From Acidobacteriota bacterium (GTDB lineage: Bacteria > Acidobacteriota > Blastocatellia > Pyrinomonadales > Pyrinomonadaceae): 64,000 bases of DNA. The notes below the pieces were generated by a model, which worked only from the letters and a program-made list of their open reading frames with translations, searched no databases and was not told the DNA's origin. How positions within the stretch are numbered: the first letter of the stretch is position 1; each line of letters begins with the position of its first letter. The position numbers and the translations under genes were made by a program. The stretch lies in NCBI GenBank assembly GCA_003223935.1, contig QHXQ01000038.1:1-64000 (forward strand), given 5' to 3'. Of the stretch, positions 1 to 8,528 are shown piece by piece.

Positions 1-285
1 AGTGAGAAACTGGCCGGGCAAGGTTTGTGCTTGCTCGCACCCTATCGTTCGGCTCAACGGGAGAAGAAGCGATGGCCTCTTTGGCTGGTGCAGAAGCGGC
101 GGCGCATTGAGACAGTCATCGGACAACTGGTCGAACGCTTTCACGCCAAGAGGGTCTGGGCGCGGGACAGATGGCACTTCTTCTCTCGCTGGTTGCGCAA
201 AGTGATGGCGCATACTTTATTCGTCCAGTTATGTCAGCAGCATGAGTTGCTGCCGTTGCGCTTTGCAGAACTTGTTACAAACTGA
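1..285 (+). CDS. IS982-family transposase, C-terminal part (runs off left edge)
   Basis: The frame is open from base 1, so only about the last 94 codons are in the window. The tail carries an IETVIGQLVERF block followed by an ARDRWHF / LRKVMAHTLFVQL stretch. This is the conserved end of IS982-type DDE transposases, in which the last catalytic acidic residue sits just before such a block. The gene stops at TGA 283-285. The next 170 bases, up to the helicase gene, contain no recognisable gene. Whether the element is intact cannot be judged because its left part is outside the window. The family call rests on recognised motifs only. Confidence 0.6.
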   Translation, partial: SEKLAGQGLCLLAPYRSAQREKKRWPLWLVQKRRRIETVIGQLVERFHAKRVWARDRWHFFSRWLRKVMAHTLFVQLCQQHELLPLRFAELVTN

Positions 286-461
286 AACCTGCACACGGGG
301 TCAGCTACTTGACACAGGTAGTTAAGCGTCAACTCGGTAAAGCTTAGGCCAGTTGAGGCGGCATCCTGAGATAAAATATCTATCCGGCGGCAAGTAGATA
401 ATCACCTTTTTTCGGATAGCAGTATCAGACAGACGAACTCGGAGTAACAGAACCGGAAGTA

Positions 462-3400
462 ATGATGAGCAGTAATGGCCGAAGATTAATCGGGGCAGCG
501 CGCGAGCCGCAAAGCCGTTGGTCGCCTGCGCTGTTGAATGTCGAACGTCTGCTCGCGCGCGCGGGTGCGACCATCGCTGCGCGTGGACGCGCCTACTACG
601 CGCAGAAGTGGCGCTTGCGCGTACAGCACGTGAGCGCAGACGAGGCCGTCGTCAGAGTGCGGGGCAGCCAAACGTATGAGGTCGAGTTCTGGCGGGACGG
701 AAACCATGCGCACCCTCTCTGCGACTGTCCGTATGCAGGGTACGAAGAGAACGTGATCTGCAAGCACGTCGTCGCGGCGGCGCTATTTCTCCGGGACTAC
801 CTGATTGAAAGCGCGCCGGTGCCGTGGGCGGATGTCTTATCACAGGCGGTACGCACTGCTTCAAGCCCTACGCCGAAGAGACCGGCGGAGTTTCTGTTCT
901 TCAGCCTGCAAGCGCGCGGCAGTTCTTGGGCCGTCGTGCCCTACACGGTCGCCGCGTCTTTCTTCCCTGAAACGGCGCGGCAGGACGCTACGGAAGCGAC
1001 GCGCGTGGCAGTGGAGCAAAATCTCTCGTCACAAGCGGAAAAGATCAGTCCTTACGAGTCGAACGGGCAGCGTGTCTATCCGAACGTCACCCACGCGCAG
1101 GCCGCTTTGGTCAAGATGCTCGCGTCCGCCGGGACGTATTACGACAACTATTACGTCGGCGCGACGCTCAACCTCGGCGCGCTGTTCGCGCTGCTGGCGG
1201 GCGGCCCGCTCTTTTTTGGCACGGACAAGAATCCGCTCAAGCGGCCACTGGAGATTTGCACGGAGTTGGCGCACATCGAATTAGAGATGGAGCAGGCGGC
1301 TGAAGGCGGGATGCGCCTCAGCGCGCTGGCCGTCGCGGGCGCACGCGCCTTTCCGCTGCAAGGGCGCGAGATGCAGATCGTCTCTTACAGGCCGCTCTGG
1401 CTGCTCGCCGATGAGACCCTTTTCCAGTTGGACGCGCCGCCGGAGGTCTTCGCCCTCTTTCAACAGAATCCGACTGTCAACATCCCCGGCGACGAAGAGC
1501 AGGCTTTCTTTGAACAGCACCTGCCGCACCTCGCCGAGCGTTTCCCCTTGCGCGGCGAGGCCGTGCGGTGGGAAGAGTTGCGTGATCTTACGCCCGTGCC
1601 GCGCCTTTATCTGACTGAACAGGGGAAAGAGTTGTGCGTCGAGTTACGTTACGCCTACGGCGACTATGAGGTGACATACAGCCGCAACGCAACTTCGCAG
1701 AGCATTCGCCGCAACGCGGAGACGGGCGCGCTCGTGCGCATCGCGCGCCAGCCCGAACGTGAACAGGAGTTGTGGGAAACGCTCGGCGCGAAGACCTACG
1801 GCCTCAAGCGCGCGCCCGTGAGCTACAACGCCCTGCGCGGCCCCACAGCCGGTCTCTTCCTGTTGCGCGCCAACACGCACCCGTTCGATTTTCTGCTGCG
1901 CCACGTCCCGCAGTTGGCCGCCGCAGGCTGCGAGATTTACGGCGAGGCGGAGTTGAAGCTGGCGCGCATCAATCGCAGTCGCCCGACGATCTCTTTCGGC
2001 GTCACTTCGGGGATTGACTGGTTCGACGTGCAGGCGGTCGTGCAGTTCGGCGATGTGGAGGTCGCGCTGGCCGAAGTGCGCCGCGTCGTGCGCAAGCGCG
2101 AACGCTTCGTCAAGCTGGCAGACGGCAGCATCGGCGAAATCCCGCCCGAATGGATCAAGCAGTACCGGCATCTCTTCGCGCTCGGTGAAGAGACGGAGAA
2201 AGGTTTGCGCCTAGCGCACCACCACCTGACATTGCTCGATCAACTGCTCGCGGACGACGAGCGGGCGCGCACCGATAAAGAGTTCCAACGCCGCCGCGCG
2301 TCGCTGCGCAACTTCGCCGGCATCAAGCCGCAGAAGCTCCCCAAACATTTCCACGGCGAGCTGCGTCCATACCAGAAAGCCGGCTTCGACTGGCTACACT
2401 TTTTACGCGAGTACAACTTCGGCGGTTGTCTCGCGGACGACATGGGCGTCGGTAAGACGGTGATGGCGCTCGCCTATCTGCAATCGCTCAAAGAGCGCGG
2501 GCTGGCCAAACGCGCGAGCCTGCTGGTCGTACCGCGCTCGCTCGTCTTCAACTGGGAGCGCGAGGCGGCACGGTTTACGCCGCGCCTCCGCCTGTTGAAT
2601 CATGCCACGCCCGCGCGCACCGCAGACATCTCGGACTTTGACGATTACGATCTGGTGCTGACGACCTACGGGCTGCTCCGGCGCGACATAGAGATGCTGC
2701 TGCACTACGAGTTCAACTACCTGATTCTGGACGAAGCGCAGGCCATCAAGAATCCGCTCGCGGAGACGGCCAAAGCCGTGCGCCTCCTGCGCGGCGCGCA
2801 TCGCCTGACGTTGACGGGCACGCCCGTAGAGAACAACACGTCGGAACTCTGGTCGCAGTTCGCTTTTTTGAATCCGGGACTTTTGGGCAACGCCGAATAC
2901 TTCCGCGAGGAGTTCGCTACGCCCATCGAGCGCAAGGGCGACGAGCGCGCCGCACAGTTCCTGCGCAAGCTGGTCTATCCCTTCATCCTGCGACGCACGA
3001 AGGATCAGGTCGCAAAGGATTTGCCGCCGCGCACGGAGCGCCAGCTAATCTGCGATATGGAGCCTGCACAACGTAAGCTCTACGACGAGAAGCGCGCTTA
3101 CTACCGCGCGCTCCTGCTCAAGCTGATCGAGGATGAAGGCATCAACAACGCGCGTTTCCGCGTGCTCGAAGGCTTGCTGCGCCTGCGGCAGATCTGCAAT
3201 CACCCGCGGCTCGCGGTGAAGACGTTCCGGGGCGGCTCAGCGAAATTCGAGTTGTTGTTGGAAACACTCGAAACGCTCCGCGCAGAGGGGCACAAGGCGC
3301 TAGTCTTTTCGCAGTTCGTCGGCATGTTGAAGCTCTTAGAGGCGGAGTTGAAGCAGCGCCGCATCCCTTTCGCCTACCTCGATGGGCAGACGCGCGACCG

Positions 3401-3743
3401 GCAGGAGCGCGTGGACGCTTTTCAGCAAGACCCGTCCATCCCCTTCTTCCTCATCAGCCTCAAGGCGGGCGGCGTCGGTTTGAATTTAACGGCGGCAGAC
3501 TACGTGATACACATTGACCTGTGGTGGAATCCTGCGGTCGAGATGCAGGCCACTGATCGCACACACCGCATCGGGCAAGACAAGCCCGTCTTCATCTACA
3601 AGCTCATCGTGCGCGAGTCTGTCGAGGAGAAGATTCTTGAGTTGCAAGAGCGCAAGCGCGCCCTGGTCACGCAGTTGATTGCCACCGAGAGCAGTTTTTT
3701 CAAGTCGCTCACCGCTGCCGATGTCGCAGCGTTGTTCTCTTGA
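462..3743 (+). CDS. SWIM zinc-finger SNF2-family DEAD/DEAH helicase
   Basis: This 1093-residue protein is a SWI2/SNF2 ATPase that would translocate on double-stranded DNA and remodel protein-DNA complexes. The N-terminus has a SWIM zinc finger with Cys87, Cys89, Cys100 and His102 (C-D-C ... C-K-H). A long middle region without a clear family follows. The ATPase core then shows motif I DDMGVGKT near residue 660, motif II DEAQAIKNP near 756, LTGTPVEN, and the C-terminal helicase motif QATDRTHRIGQ near 1030. Length and layout match bacterial HepA/RapA-like SWIM-SNF2 proteins. The ATG at 462 is taken because it is the first in-frame start; the alternative at 465 is equally possible. It stands alone between a transposase tail and toxin-antitoxin genes. 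A role in defence or in transcription recycling is possible but not shown by the sequence. Confidence 0.93.
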   Translation: MMSSNGRRLIGAAREPQSRWSPALLNVERLLARAGATIAARGRAYYAQKWRLRVQHVSADEAVVRVRGSQTYEVEFWRDGNHAHPLCDCPYAGYEENVICKHVVAAALFLRDYLIESAPVPWADVLSQAVRTASSPTPKRPAEFLFFSLQARGSSWAVVPYTVAASFFPETARQDATEATRVAVEQNLSSQAEKISPYESNGQRVYPNVTHAQAALVKMLASAGTYYDNYYVGATLNLGALFALLAGGPLFFGTDKNPLKRPLEICTELAHIELEMEQAAEGGMRLSALAVAGARAFPLQGREMQIVSYRPLWLLADETLFQLDAPPEVFALFQQNPTVNIPGDEEQAFFEQHLPHLAERFPLRGEAVRWEELRDLTPVPRLYLTEQGKELCVELRYAYGDYEVTYSRNATSQSIRRNAETGALVRIARQPEREQELWETLGAKTYGLKRAPVSYNALRGPTAGLFLLRANTHPFDFLLRHVPQLAAAGCEIYGEAELKLARINRSRPTISFGVTSGIDWFDVQAVVQFGDVEVALAEVRRVVRKRERFVKLADGSIGEIPPEWIKQYRHLFALGEETEKGLRLAHHHLTLLDQLLADDERARTDKEFQRRRASLRNFAGIKPQKLPKHFHGELRPYQKAGFDWLHFLREYNFGGCLADDMGVGKTVMALAYLQSLKERGLAKRASLLVVPRSLVFNWEREAARFTPRLRLLNHATPARTADISDFDDYDLVLTTYGLLRRDIEMLLHYEFNYLILDEAQAIKNPLAETAKAVRLLRGAHRLTLTGTPVENNTSELWSQFAFLNPGLLGNAEYFREEFATPIERKGDERAAQFLRKLVYPFILRRTKDQVAKDLPPRTERQLICDMEPAQRKLYDEKRAYYRALLLKLIEDEGINNARFRVLEGLLRLRQICNHPRLAVKTFRGGSAKFELLLETLETLRAEGHKALVFSQFVGMLKLLEAELKQRRIPFAYLDGQTRDRQERVDAFQQDPSIPFFLISLKAGGVGLNLTAADYVIHIDLWWNPAVEMQATDRTHRIGQDKPVFIYKLIVRESVEEKILELQERKRALVTQLIATESSFFKSLTAADVAALFS

Positions 3744-3917
3744 CGATGCGCGATGAAGACTCACCTCGCTGCGTGCCCAAGCCCTCAGGAGCACAAGCGC
3801 CCGGTATGCCTAACAGACTTGACGGGGTAACCGTGCAGCAGAGTCATATGAACTCCTTTACTGAAGAACCGGGACAGATGTGCGTCAGGAAATCCACCTG
3901 CCGCCCATACAGCAACC

Positions 3918-4256
3918 TCACTTTTTAGCCGCGCTGACTGCTCCGCTCTCAGTCTCCTCGAACTGATTGATGCGCACAGAGCCTTCGGGGAAACGGGCCG
4001 TGATTTCCAGTTCCCCGCCCATCGCCTCGATGTATTCGCGCAGCGTGCTCACGTACATGTCGGCCCGCCGCTCCAGCTTTGAGACCGCCGCCTGCTTAAC
4101 GTTTAACTCCTCGGCAAGCTTCTCCTGCGTCATCTTCCGAGCGGCGCGTAGCTCGTTGAGCGGCATCTCGGCGATGAGCCTCTCTGCCTTCTGCTCGGCG
4201 CGGGCGCGCGCCTGAGGCGACATCCGCTCCTTCAGCGTCTTGAATGACTTAGCCAT
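3918..4256 (-). CDS. XRE-family antitoxin (HigA-like)
   Basis: This 112-residue cytoplasmic protein has a Cro/C1-type helix-turn-helix: RKMTQEKLAEELNVKQAAVSK followed by LERRADMYVSTLREYIEAMGGELE, the classic layout of HigA-type antitoxins. I place the start at the internal ATG (MAKSFKTLKERM). The upstream extension in this frame is only the antisense of the toxin gene and has no domain. The start overlaps the toxin stop by 8 bases, so the pair is translationally coupled, toxin first. By family knowledge it neutralises the toxin and represses its own promoter. Confidence 0.85.
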   Translation of the reverse strand: MAKSFKTLKERMSPQARARAEQKAERLIAEMPLNELRAARKMTQEKLAEELNVKQAAVSKLERRADMYVSTLREYIEAMGGELEITARFPEGSVRINQFEETESGAVSAAKK

Positions 4257-4617
4257 CTTCGAGCAAACCCTCCTTTTTGAGCGCGGCGAGGTGCCGGTCG
4301 TAAATCTCATCGGCGAGCGGCACATGAGTGTCGTACCACCTGTCGTCGCCAGTCTTGTCGCCGCCGATCAACAGTATTGCGGCGCGCCTCGGGTCAAAGG
4401 CGTAGAGCACTCTAATAGGCCGCCCCTTGTGCTGGACTCTTAGCTCACGCATGTGCGCGTGCCTCGCCCCGCGGATGTCGCTGCTGTAGGGAAAGGGGAG
4501 CGTCGGCCCCTTCTTTTCGAGGAGGGTCACATAGGCGGCGACCGTCTCTTGCTCAGCCTCGCTGAGGCTGTCCCACCACGCCTCGAATTCGTCCGTGTAT
4601 TCGACCTCCCGTTCCAC
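4249..4617 (-). CDS. RelE/HigB-like (Gp49/DUF891-type) toxin
   Basis: This 122-residue protein begins at GTG 4617. It resembles the phage Gp49-like/HigB toxins: an N-terminal TDEFEAWWDSLSEAEQE segment, then HMRELRVQHKGRPIRVLYAF and a basic/aromatic core ending GGDKTGDDRWYDTHV. Family members are ribosome-dependent mRNA interferases. Toxin-before-antitoxin order and the 8-base overlap with the XRE gene are typical of higBA modules. A good sigma70-like promoter lies directly upstream; its predicted start point falls on or next to the GTG, so the message may be leaderless. Confidence 0.85.
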   Translation of the reverse strand: MEREVEYTDEFEAWWDSLSEAEQETVAAYVTLLEKKGPTLPFPYSSDIRGARHAHMRELRVQHKGRPIRVLYAFDPRRAAILLIGGDKTGDDRWYDTHVPLADEIYDRHLAALKKEGLLEDG

Positions 4618-4623
4618 AGAAGG

Positions 4624-4651
4624 AATATAACAGATATGGAATGTTCGTCAA
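4624..4651 (-). promoter_or_regulatory. sigma70-type promoter of the higBA-like pair
   Basis: Read on the minus strand, TTGACG (4651-4646) and TATATT (4629-4624) are separated by 16 bases. A transcript starting about 7 bases past the -10 box would begin at about 4617, the first base of the toxin GTG start codon. Confidence 0.5.
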
Positions 4652-4684
4652 GGAGGCTTATTGGGTTTAGGGCGGGTGGTATAT

Positions 4685-5357
4685 TCAGGCGGGATGAGTA
4701 TACAGGATGTGCTTGGCGTAACTCCAAAAACCTTCGATACCGTTGATGTGATTTTTAGTTCTCTTGTCCACATAGGCTTTTGAGTGATTGACCTGGTGAT
4801 GTTTACCGTACCGCTTCAAAGATTGATAGCCGCGAAAGCTGTCGGTGTAATAGACCGAGCCTTTCCGCGTCTTGGCGCGAATGTGCTGCATCAGCTCAGC
4901 CGGCGCTGACGTGCTCCACGACTTTGGTGTACACACGCCCCTTGCGCTCCAACAGTCCGAAAACGAGGCTTTTGCCGGCGGCCCCGCGCCCGCGTTTACC
5001 TTTGCGCCGCCCACCGAAGTAAGCCTCATCAAGTTCGATCTCGCCGCGCAGTTTGCCCGCTTCAAGCTCGGCCGTGTGGTAGAGACATGCGCGCAAGTGC
5101 TGATAGACACGCGCCACCGGCTTCTGATCCAGCTTCAGGTCTGTCACCAGCCGGTAAGCCGGCACCTGCTGGTAGAAGCCTTTGATGATCTCCAACTCGC
5201 GCCGCAGTTGCGCGCGCGATTTCTGCCGGTCACAGCGCCGACATTTAACGTAGCGGTGCGCCGTGCGGCAGACCTTGAACGAGCCGCAGAAGATGCACTT
5301 TCTGCCTCTGCTAAAGTTGGCCGCACAACTGAAATGGCTCGATCTAACTGTAACCAT
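4685..5357 (-). pseudogene. IS1595-family (ISXO2-like) transposase, frameshifted and 3'-truncated
   Basis: The N-terminal part (5357 to about 4900) has a zinc ribbon (CIFCGSFKVC ... CRRC) and the first catalytic Asp in GEIELDEAYFGG. The reading frame then breaks at about 4903, where one extra base turns a VEHVSA-AELMQHI continuity into a TGA. It continues in another frame with the second Asp (YYTDSFRGYQ) and the third catalytic residue region (HINGIEGFWSYAK). The protein ends early at about 4685 in place of the usual 30 or so C-terminal residues. All DDE positions are still visible, so inactivation looks fairly recent. It separates two toxin-antitoxin modules. Confidence 0.82.
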
Positions 5358-5516
5358 GCGTACTTAGCTTATGACGCTGGTTACTTTTCTCCCTAATTAC
5401 CTAAAAACACGACAACATTCTTTGGCGAGCGGTCACACAAGCATTTTGAATCGGACATCGCATCTGGATGATGTAAAGTCCTTTACGACATAAACCACAT
5501 TATCCGATGCCAAGGG

Positions 5517-5834
5517 TCACTCGCCCGACTCCTCCCCAGCACGCCTGCGCCGTTTCAGTTCCCGCGCCGAAGGCAGCCGCTGTCGGCAATGCTGCACCGC
5601 CAAGACCCAGACCTCTTTCGCCTCCGTGTCGTATTCGTAAACTACGCGGTGCTTTTTGCCGACGATCAGTTGCCGACAGCCGCGGAGAGACCGGTGTAGC
5701 CTTTCGAGTGGCGCGCCCGACTCCGGGAAAGACGCAAGGAGATCAACCCGCTCGACGATCTCGAAGGCTAACTGTTGGTCGAGCGCTTCGAGTTGCGCGA
5801 ACGTCGGTGTAGCCCATTCGACGCGAATTATCAT
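5517..5834 (-). CDS. RelE/ParE-family toxin
   Basis: This 105-residue protein has the ParE/RelE fold signature: an N-terminal VEWATPTFAQLEALD helix pair, then SGAPLERLHRSLRGCRQLIVGKKHRVVYEYD and a C-terminal VWVLAVQHCRQRLP strand. Family members either poison gyrase (ParE) or cleave mRNA (RelE); the sequence does not decide between them. It overlaps the upstream Phd-like antitoxin gene by 4 bases (ATGA), so the two are one transcription unit. A basic, poorly conserved tail follows the domain. Confidence 0.85.
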   Translation of the reverse strand: MIIRVEWATPTFAQLEALDQQLAFEIVERVDLLASFPESGAPLERLHRSLRGCRQLIVGKKHRVVYEYDTEAKEVWVLAVQHCRQRLPSARELKRRRRAGEESGE

Positions 5835-6142
5835 CTCCTAGCGCGCCCCGCCCGCTTCGGCGCTCCCGCCGCCCTCTTCCTGAGCCGTTTCTTCACCTCG
5901 TCATGTGAGAGCGTCTGGCCCGAGGCGCGCGCCGCCCGCGCACTCTCGACCATCCCGATCAACTCGAGTTCATCTAAGCGCTCAAGGTCGGACTCCATCT
6001 GCGCGTAACGCTCTGCTGACAGAAGGACCGCCGCCGGGCGCCCGCGGTGCGTGATGACGACCGAGTCGTCCGCAGCGGTCAAGTCCGTCACTATCTGGCC
6101 AGCCGCGCGCTGGAGGTCGGTGATGGGAATAATCTTCTGCAT
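5831..6142 (-). CDS. Phd/YefM-family antitoxin
   Basis: This 103-residue protein begins KIIPITDLQRAAGQIVTDL and continues VVITHRGRPAAVLLSAERYAQME, the standard Phd/YefM DNA-binding domain. A helical, basic C-terminal part probably wraps the toxin. The stop overlaps the toxin start by 4 bases. Upstream, 6150-6200 is AT-rich (TATACAAC, GTATAC) compared with the surrounding DNA and probably holds the autoregulated promoter. I could not define a convincing -35/-10 pair there. Confidence 0.88.
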   Translation of the reverse strand: MQKIIPITDLQRAAGQIVTDLTAADDSVVITHRGRPAAVLLSAERYAQMESDLERLDELELIGMVESARAARASGQTLSHDEVKKRLRKRAAGAPKRAGRARR

Positions 6143-6312
6143 GGTTCTTGCCTCAGTTAATATACAACTTGACTACACAATATAGTATACATTTAACCCT
6201 GTAGATGATCTAGAGTTTTACCCCGCCCCTCACCCGACTAAGGAAATCAAGCTAAAGTGTACACTGCGGTTATAATCGCAGACGCTAAGCGCAAGCCGTG
6301 CCCTTAAATCTC

Positions 6313-7378
6313 TTAGGCTTCACCCGGCGATGGCAGCAGACTGATCTGCGCTGCCGGAACCCACCAAGTGGGCAATGAAGCGACCAGTTTATCGACATAC
6401 ATTTTGCTCGCCGCCGATTCGTAATAAGTGCTCTCCGCCTCGAGCGCCGTGTACAGGGCGTCTTTAATTATCCCTTCGAACTCCTCTTCGCGCATCTGCG
6501 ATGTCCGGTTGTGATAAGACTTAAACCGCTGGACGAATTTGTATCGCTCCAGCGCGCGCGTAACAGCCGTCGCCAGAAACATCGCGTGTTTCTGATTCTC
6601 ATCGAGGTTCATCCCGATCTCTTTTCCGCCGTCCCAGTAATCCTTGTCGAACGGATCGATTTTCACGCCTTCCGTGATGGCCAGAATCTGCTCGCGCAGA
6701 ACCTCCGCGCCGTGCTCTTTCAACTTCATGCCTTGCAGCACGCGACCCAGGTTTGTGAGGAGCGCGGTCTCGTGGAGGTCATCCTCCCTGCAAATGTATT
6801 GGATCGAAGAGATCACATCTTCGTACTTCCCTCTGAGCAGATCGAGCGCTACCTCGCAAACCCACGTGTGTGGGCTATATGAGACGCGCGTCCATTCTCT
6901 TCGAGGCTTCTTCCGCCCGCTCGAGATCGCCAGCGTGAAAATATCCGACCGCGTCCGCAAATATCTCATTGAGTTCCTGCTGCGCCAGCCTTAACAACTC
7001 GCCCGCGCCGACCTCGTGAAGTCTGGCTAACTCGCCTCTGGTGATCCGGGAGCCGAAGAAAGAATGGGTCCGGGTACTGATCTGCAGCAGGCCGTCGCCG
7101 GCGATTGAGTTGATTTCGTTGAGCGTCAGGCCCAGTTCTTCGGCGACGATCGCGAGCGGGATTTCGTTATACTGGCCTGGGTCGTCGAGCACCGAAAGCT
7201 CGTCCTTCAGTTCGGCTATTTTTTCGCGCTGGCGGCTGCGCCAGCTTTCGAACCCCTCGTCCGTTTTGTACTGCCGGCGCGTCTTCTTTTCGTATTCGGC
7301 TTCCAGCTTCTCAAGCTCGCGGGCGAGCTGCTCTCTGCGCTCGGCTACCGGGGGGCGTCTGCTTTTACTCGCGGCCAT
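6313..7378 (-). pseudogene. Unknown protein, split by a frameshift near 6880
   Basis: Two overlapping frames appear to be halves of one gene of about 350 codons. The first (7378 to 6875, 167 residues) has a charged coiled-coil N-terminus (residues 10-65). An excisionase-like helix-turn-helix follows (IAVEELGL-type segment, then RITRGELARL), and then LERAEEASKRMDAR. The second (to 6313) continues from SYSPHTWVCEVALDLL with an all-helical, TPR-like region ending WWVPAAQISLLP. The first 30 residues of the second frame are only an off-frame reading of the first, so the halves join at MDAR / SYSPHT. I do not recognise the family. A sequencing error is an alternative to a true mutation. A 22-bp palindrome sits just before the start. 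Confidence 0.5.
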
Positions 7379-7385
7379 TCAAATA

Positions 7386-7407
7386 ATCCACCTTGAGTCA
7401 AGTGGAT
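7386..7407. promoter_or_regulatory. 22-bp near-perfect palindrome before the 7378 start
   Basis: ATCCACCTTGA and TCAAGTGGAT flank one base and are inverted repeats with a single bulge. The site lies 8 bases upstream of the ATG at 7378 (minus strand). It also marks the point where the PAS reading frame of the neighbouring sensor loses its homology. It could be an operator of the 7378 gene, whose product has an HTH-like segment, or a scar of the event that truncated the sensor. Confidence 0.35.
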
Positions 7408-7984
7408 AATCCCCAATGTTTTGAAGACATCGCGCCCGACAAGCTCCTCCGGTGTGAAGCCTAGAATACGCTTAGTAGAGGGGCTGGCATATAAAACTTT
7501 CCCTGCTGCGTCGATGAGCATGATGCCATCCGAACTGTGCTCAATGAGCGAGCGGAAACGCTCCTCGCGCTCGCGCAGCGCGTCAGTCTGCGCCTGCACC
7601 GCGGCGAGCGCCCCGGTATAGGACCGGGCCACATTGGTGAGCTGTCGACGGGTAATAAAGGCGAGCAGTCCACCTAATAAGACCGCCAAGCCGGAGACCA
7701 GCCAGATGGCAAGTCGGGTAGCGCGCTGGGCCGCCTGCACGCGCACGCCACCTAACGCTTCTTCGGTTTGCACGAACGAGGCAAATTGAGCGCGCATGGC
7801 AACCATGAGCCGTTTACCGCGCCCGCTGGCGACGTGTGCCCTGACATCACCGCCGCGCTCTGCAAGCGCGACCGCCTCGGTCGCATACTGCTGCCATTCC
7901 ACAGAGAGCTGGCGCACGTCAGCAAGCCGCTACGTCTGCTGTGGATCGTCCGCGACAAGTCGACTTAGTTCCTTGACTAAACCA

Positions 7985-8028
7985 CTATGCACTGAAAGTG
8001 CATAGGTTTCCCGCGGACTGAAAGTCCG
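7985..8028. repeat. IS200-like end: two hairpins with TGAAA loops
   Basis: CTATGCAC-TGAAA-GTGCATAG (7985-8005) and CGGAC-TGAAA-GTCCG (8014-8028) are perfect stems with the same 5-base loop. Imperfect hairpins at the ends are the recognition sites of Y1 transposases. The element lies just past the tnpA stop. Confidence 0.7.
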
Positions 8029-8030
8029 AC

Positions 8031-8465
8031 TCATTCAAGGATGAACGGGTCACTTTCTCGGTTAGATGGATGCCGATGATGCTCAAGGTACTCTTGCACC
8101 GCTTCCTCCGTGATGTTACCCGTGCTCCATGCCCCGTAGCCGATGGCCCAAAAGTGCCGCCCCCAGTACCGCTTCCGAAGCATCGGATATTCCTCTTGCA
8201 GCCGGCGACTCGTGCGCCCTTTCAGCCGCTTGACCAAGTCCGACAGAGACTTCGACGGCGGGTACTCGATATGCATATGCACGTGGTCTTTGCTGACTAC
8301 GCCCTTGAGAATCCGCACGTCCTCAGCGTCACAGATTTGCACGAGCAAGTCCCGGCAGCGCACTTTGATGTCGCCTTCGAGCACGTGGTAGCGGTACTTC
8401 GTGACCCAGACGATGTGCGCTGTCAGGCGCGTGCTGGTGTGCCCGCTGTGTCGGTTGTCTGTCAC
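8031..8465 (-). CDS. tnpA: IS200-like Y1 transposase TnpA
   Basis: This HUH-superfamily transposase has 144 residues from the GTG at 8465. It nicks and joins single-stranded DNA at the subterminal hairpins. The HUH motif is VHMHIEYPP and the catalytic tyrosine is in VQEYLEHH. RLTAHIVWVTKYRYHVL and KRYWGRHFWAIGYG are conserved family blocks. I take the GTG start because the longer open frame (to 8537) runs through the left-end hairpins. The gene looks intact, so the copy may still be active. Confidence 0.88.
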   Translation of the reverse strand: MTDNRHSGHTSTRLTAHIVWVTKYRYHVLEGDIKVRCRDLLVQICDAEDVRILKGVVSKDHVHMHIEYPPSKSLSDLVKRLKGRTSRRLQEEYPMLRKRYWGRHFWAIGYGAWSTGNITEEAVQEYLEHHRHPSNRESDPFILE

Positions 8466-8473
8466 GGGCGCGA

Positions 8474-8528
8474 CTTCTACCACGCAGTAGAAGTGTGTAG
8501 CAACTGAAAGTCTTGCGCTGAAAGCGCA
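8474..8528. repeat. IS200-like end: hairpins upstream of tnpA
   Basis: CTTCTAC-6 bases-GTAGAAG (8474-8493) lies just upstream of the tnpA GTG and may regulate its translation. TGCGC-TGAAA-GCGCA (8514-8528) has the same TGAAA loop as the hairpins at the other end, which supports a matching left-end/right-end pair. Confidence 0.65.
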
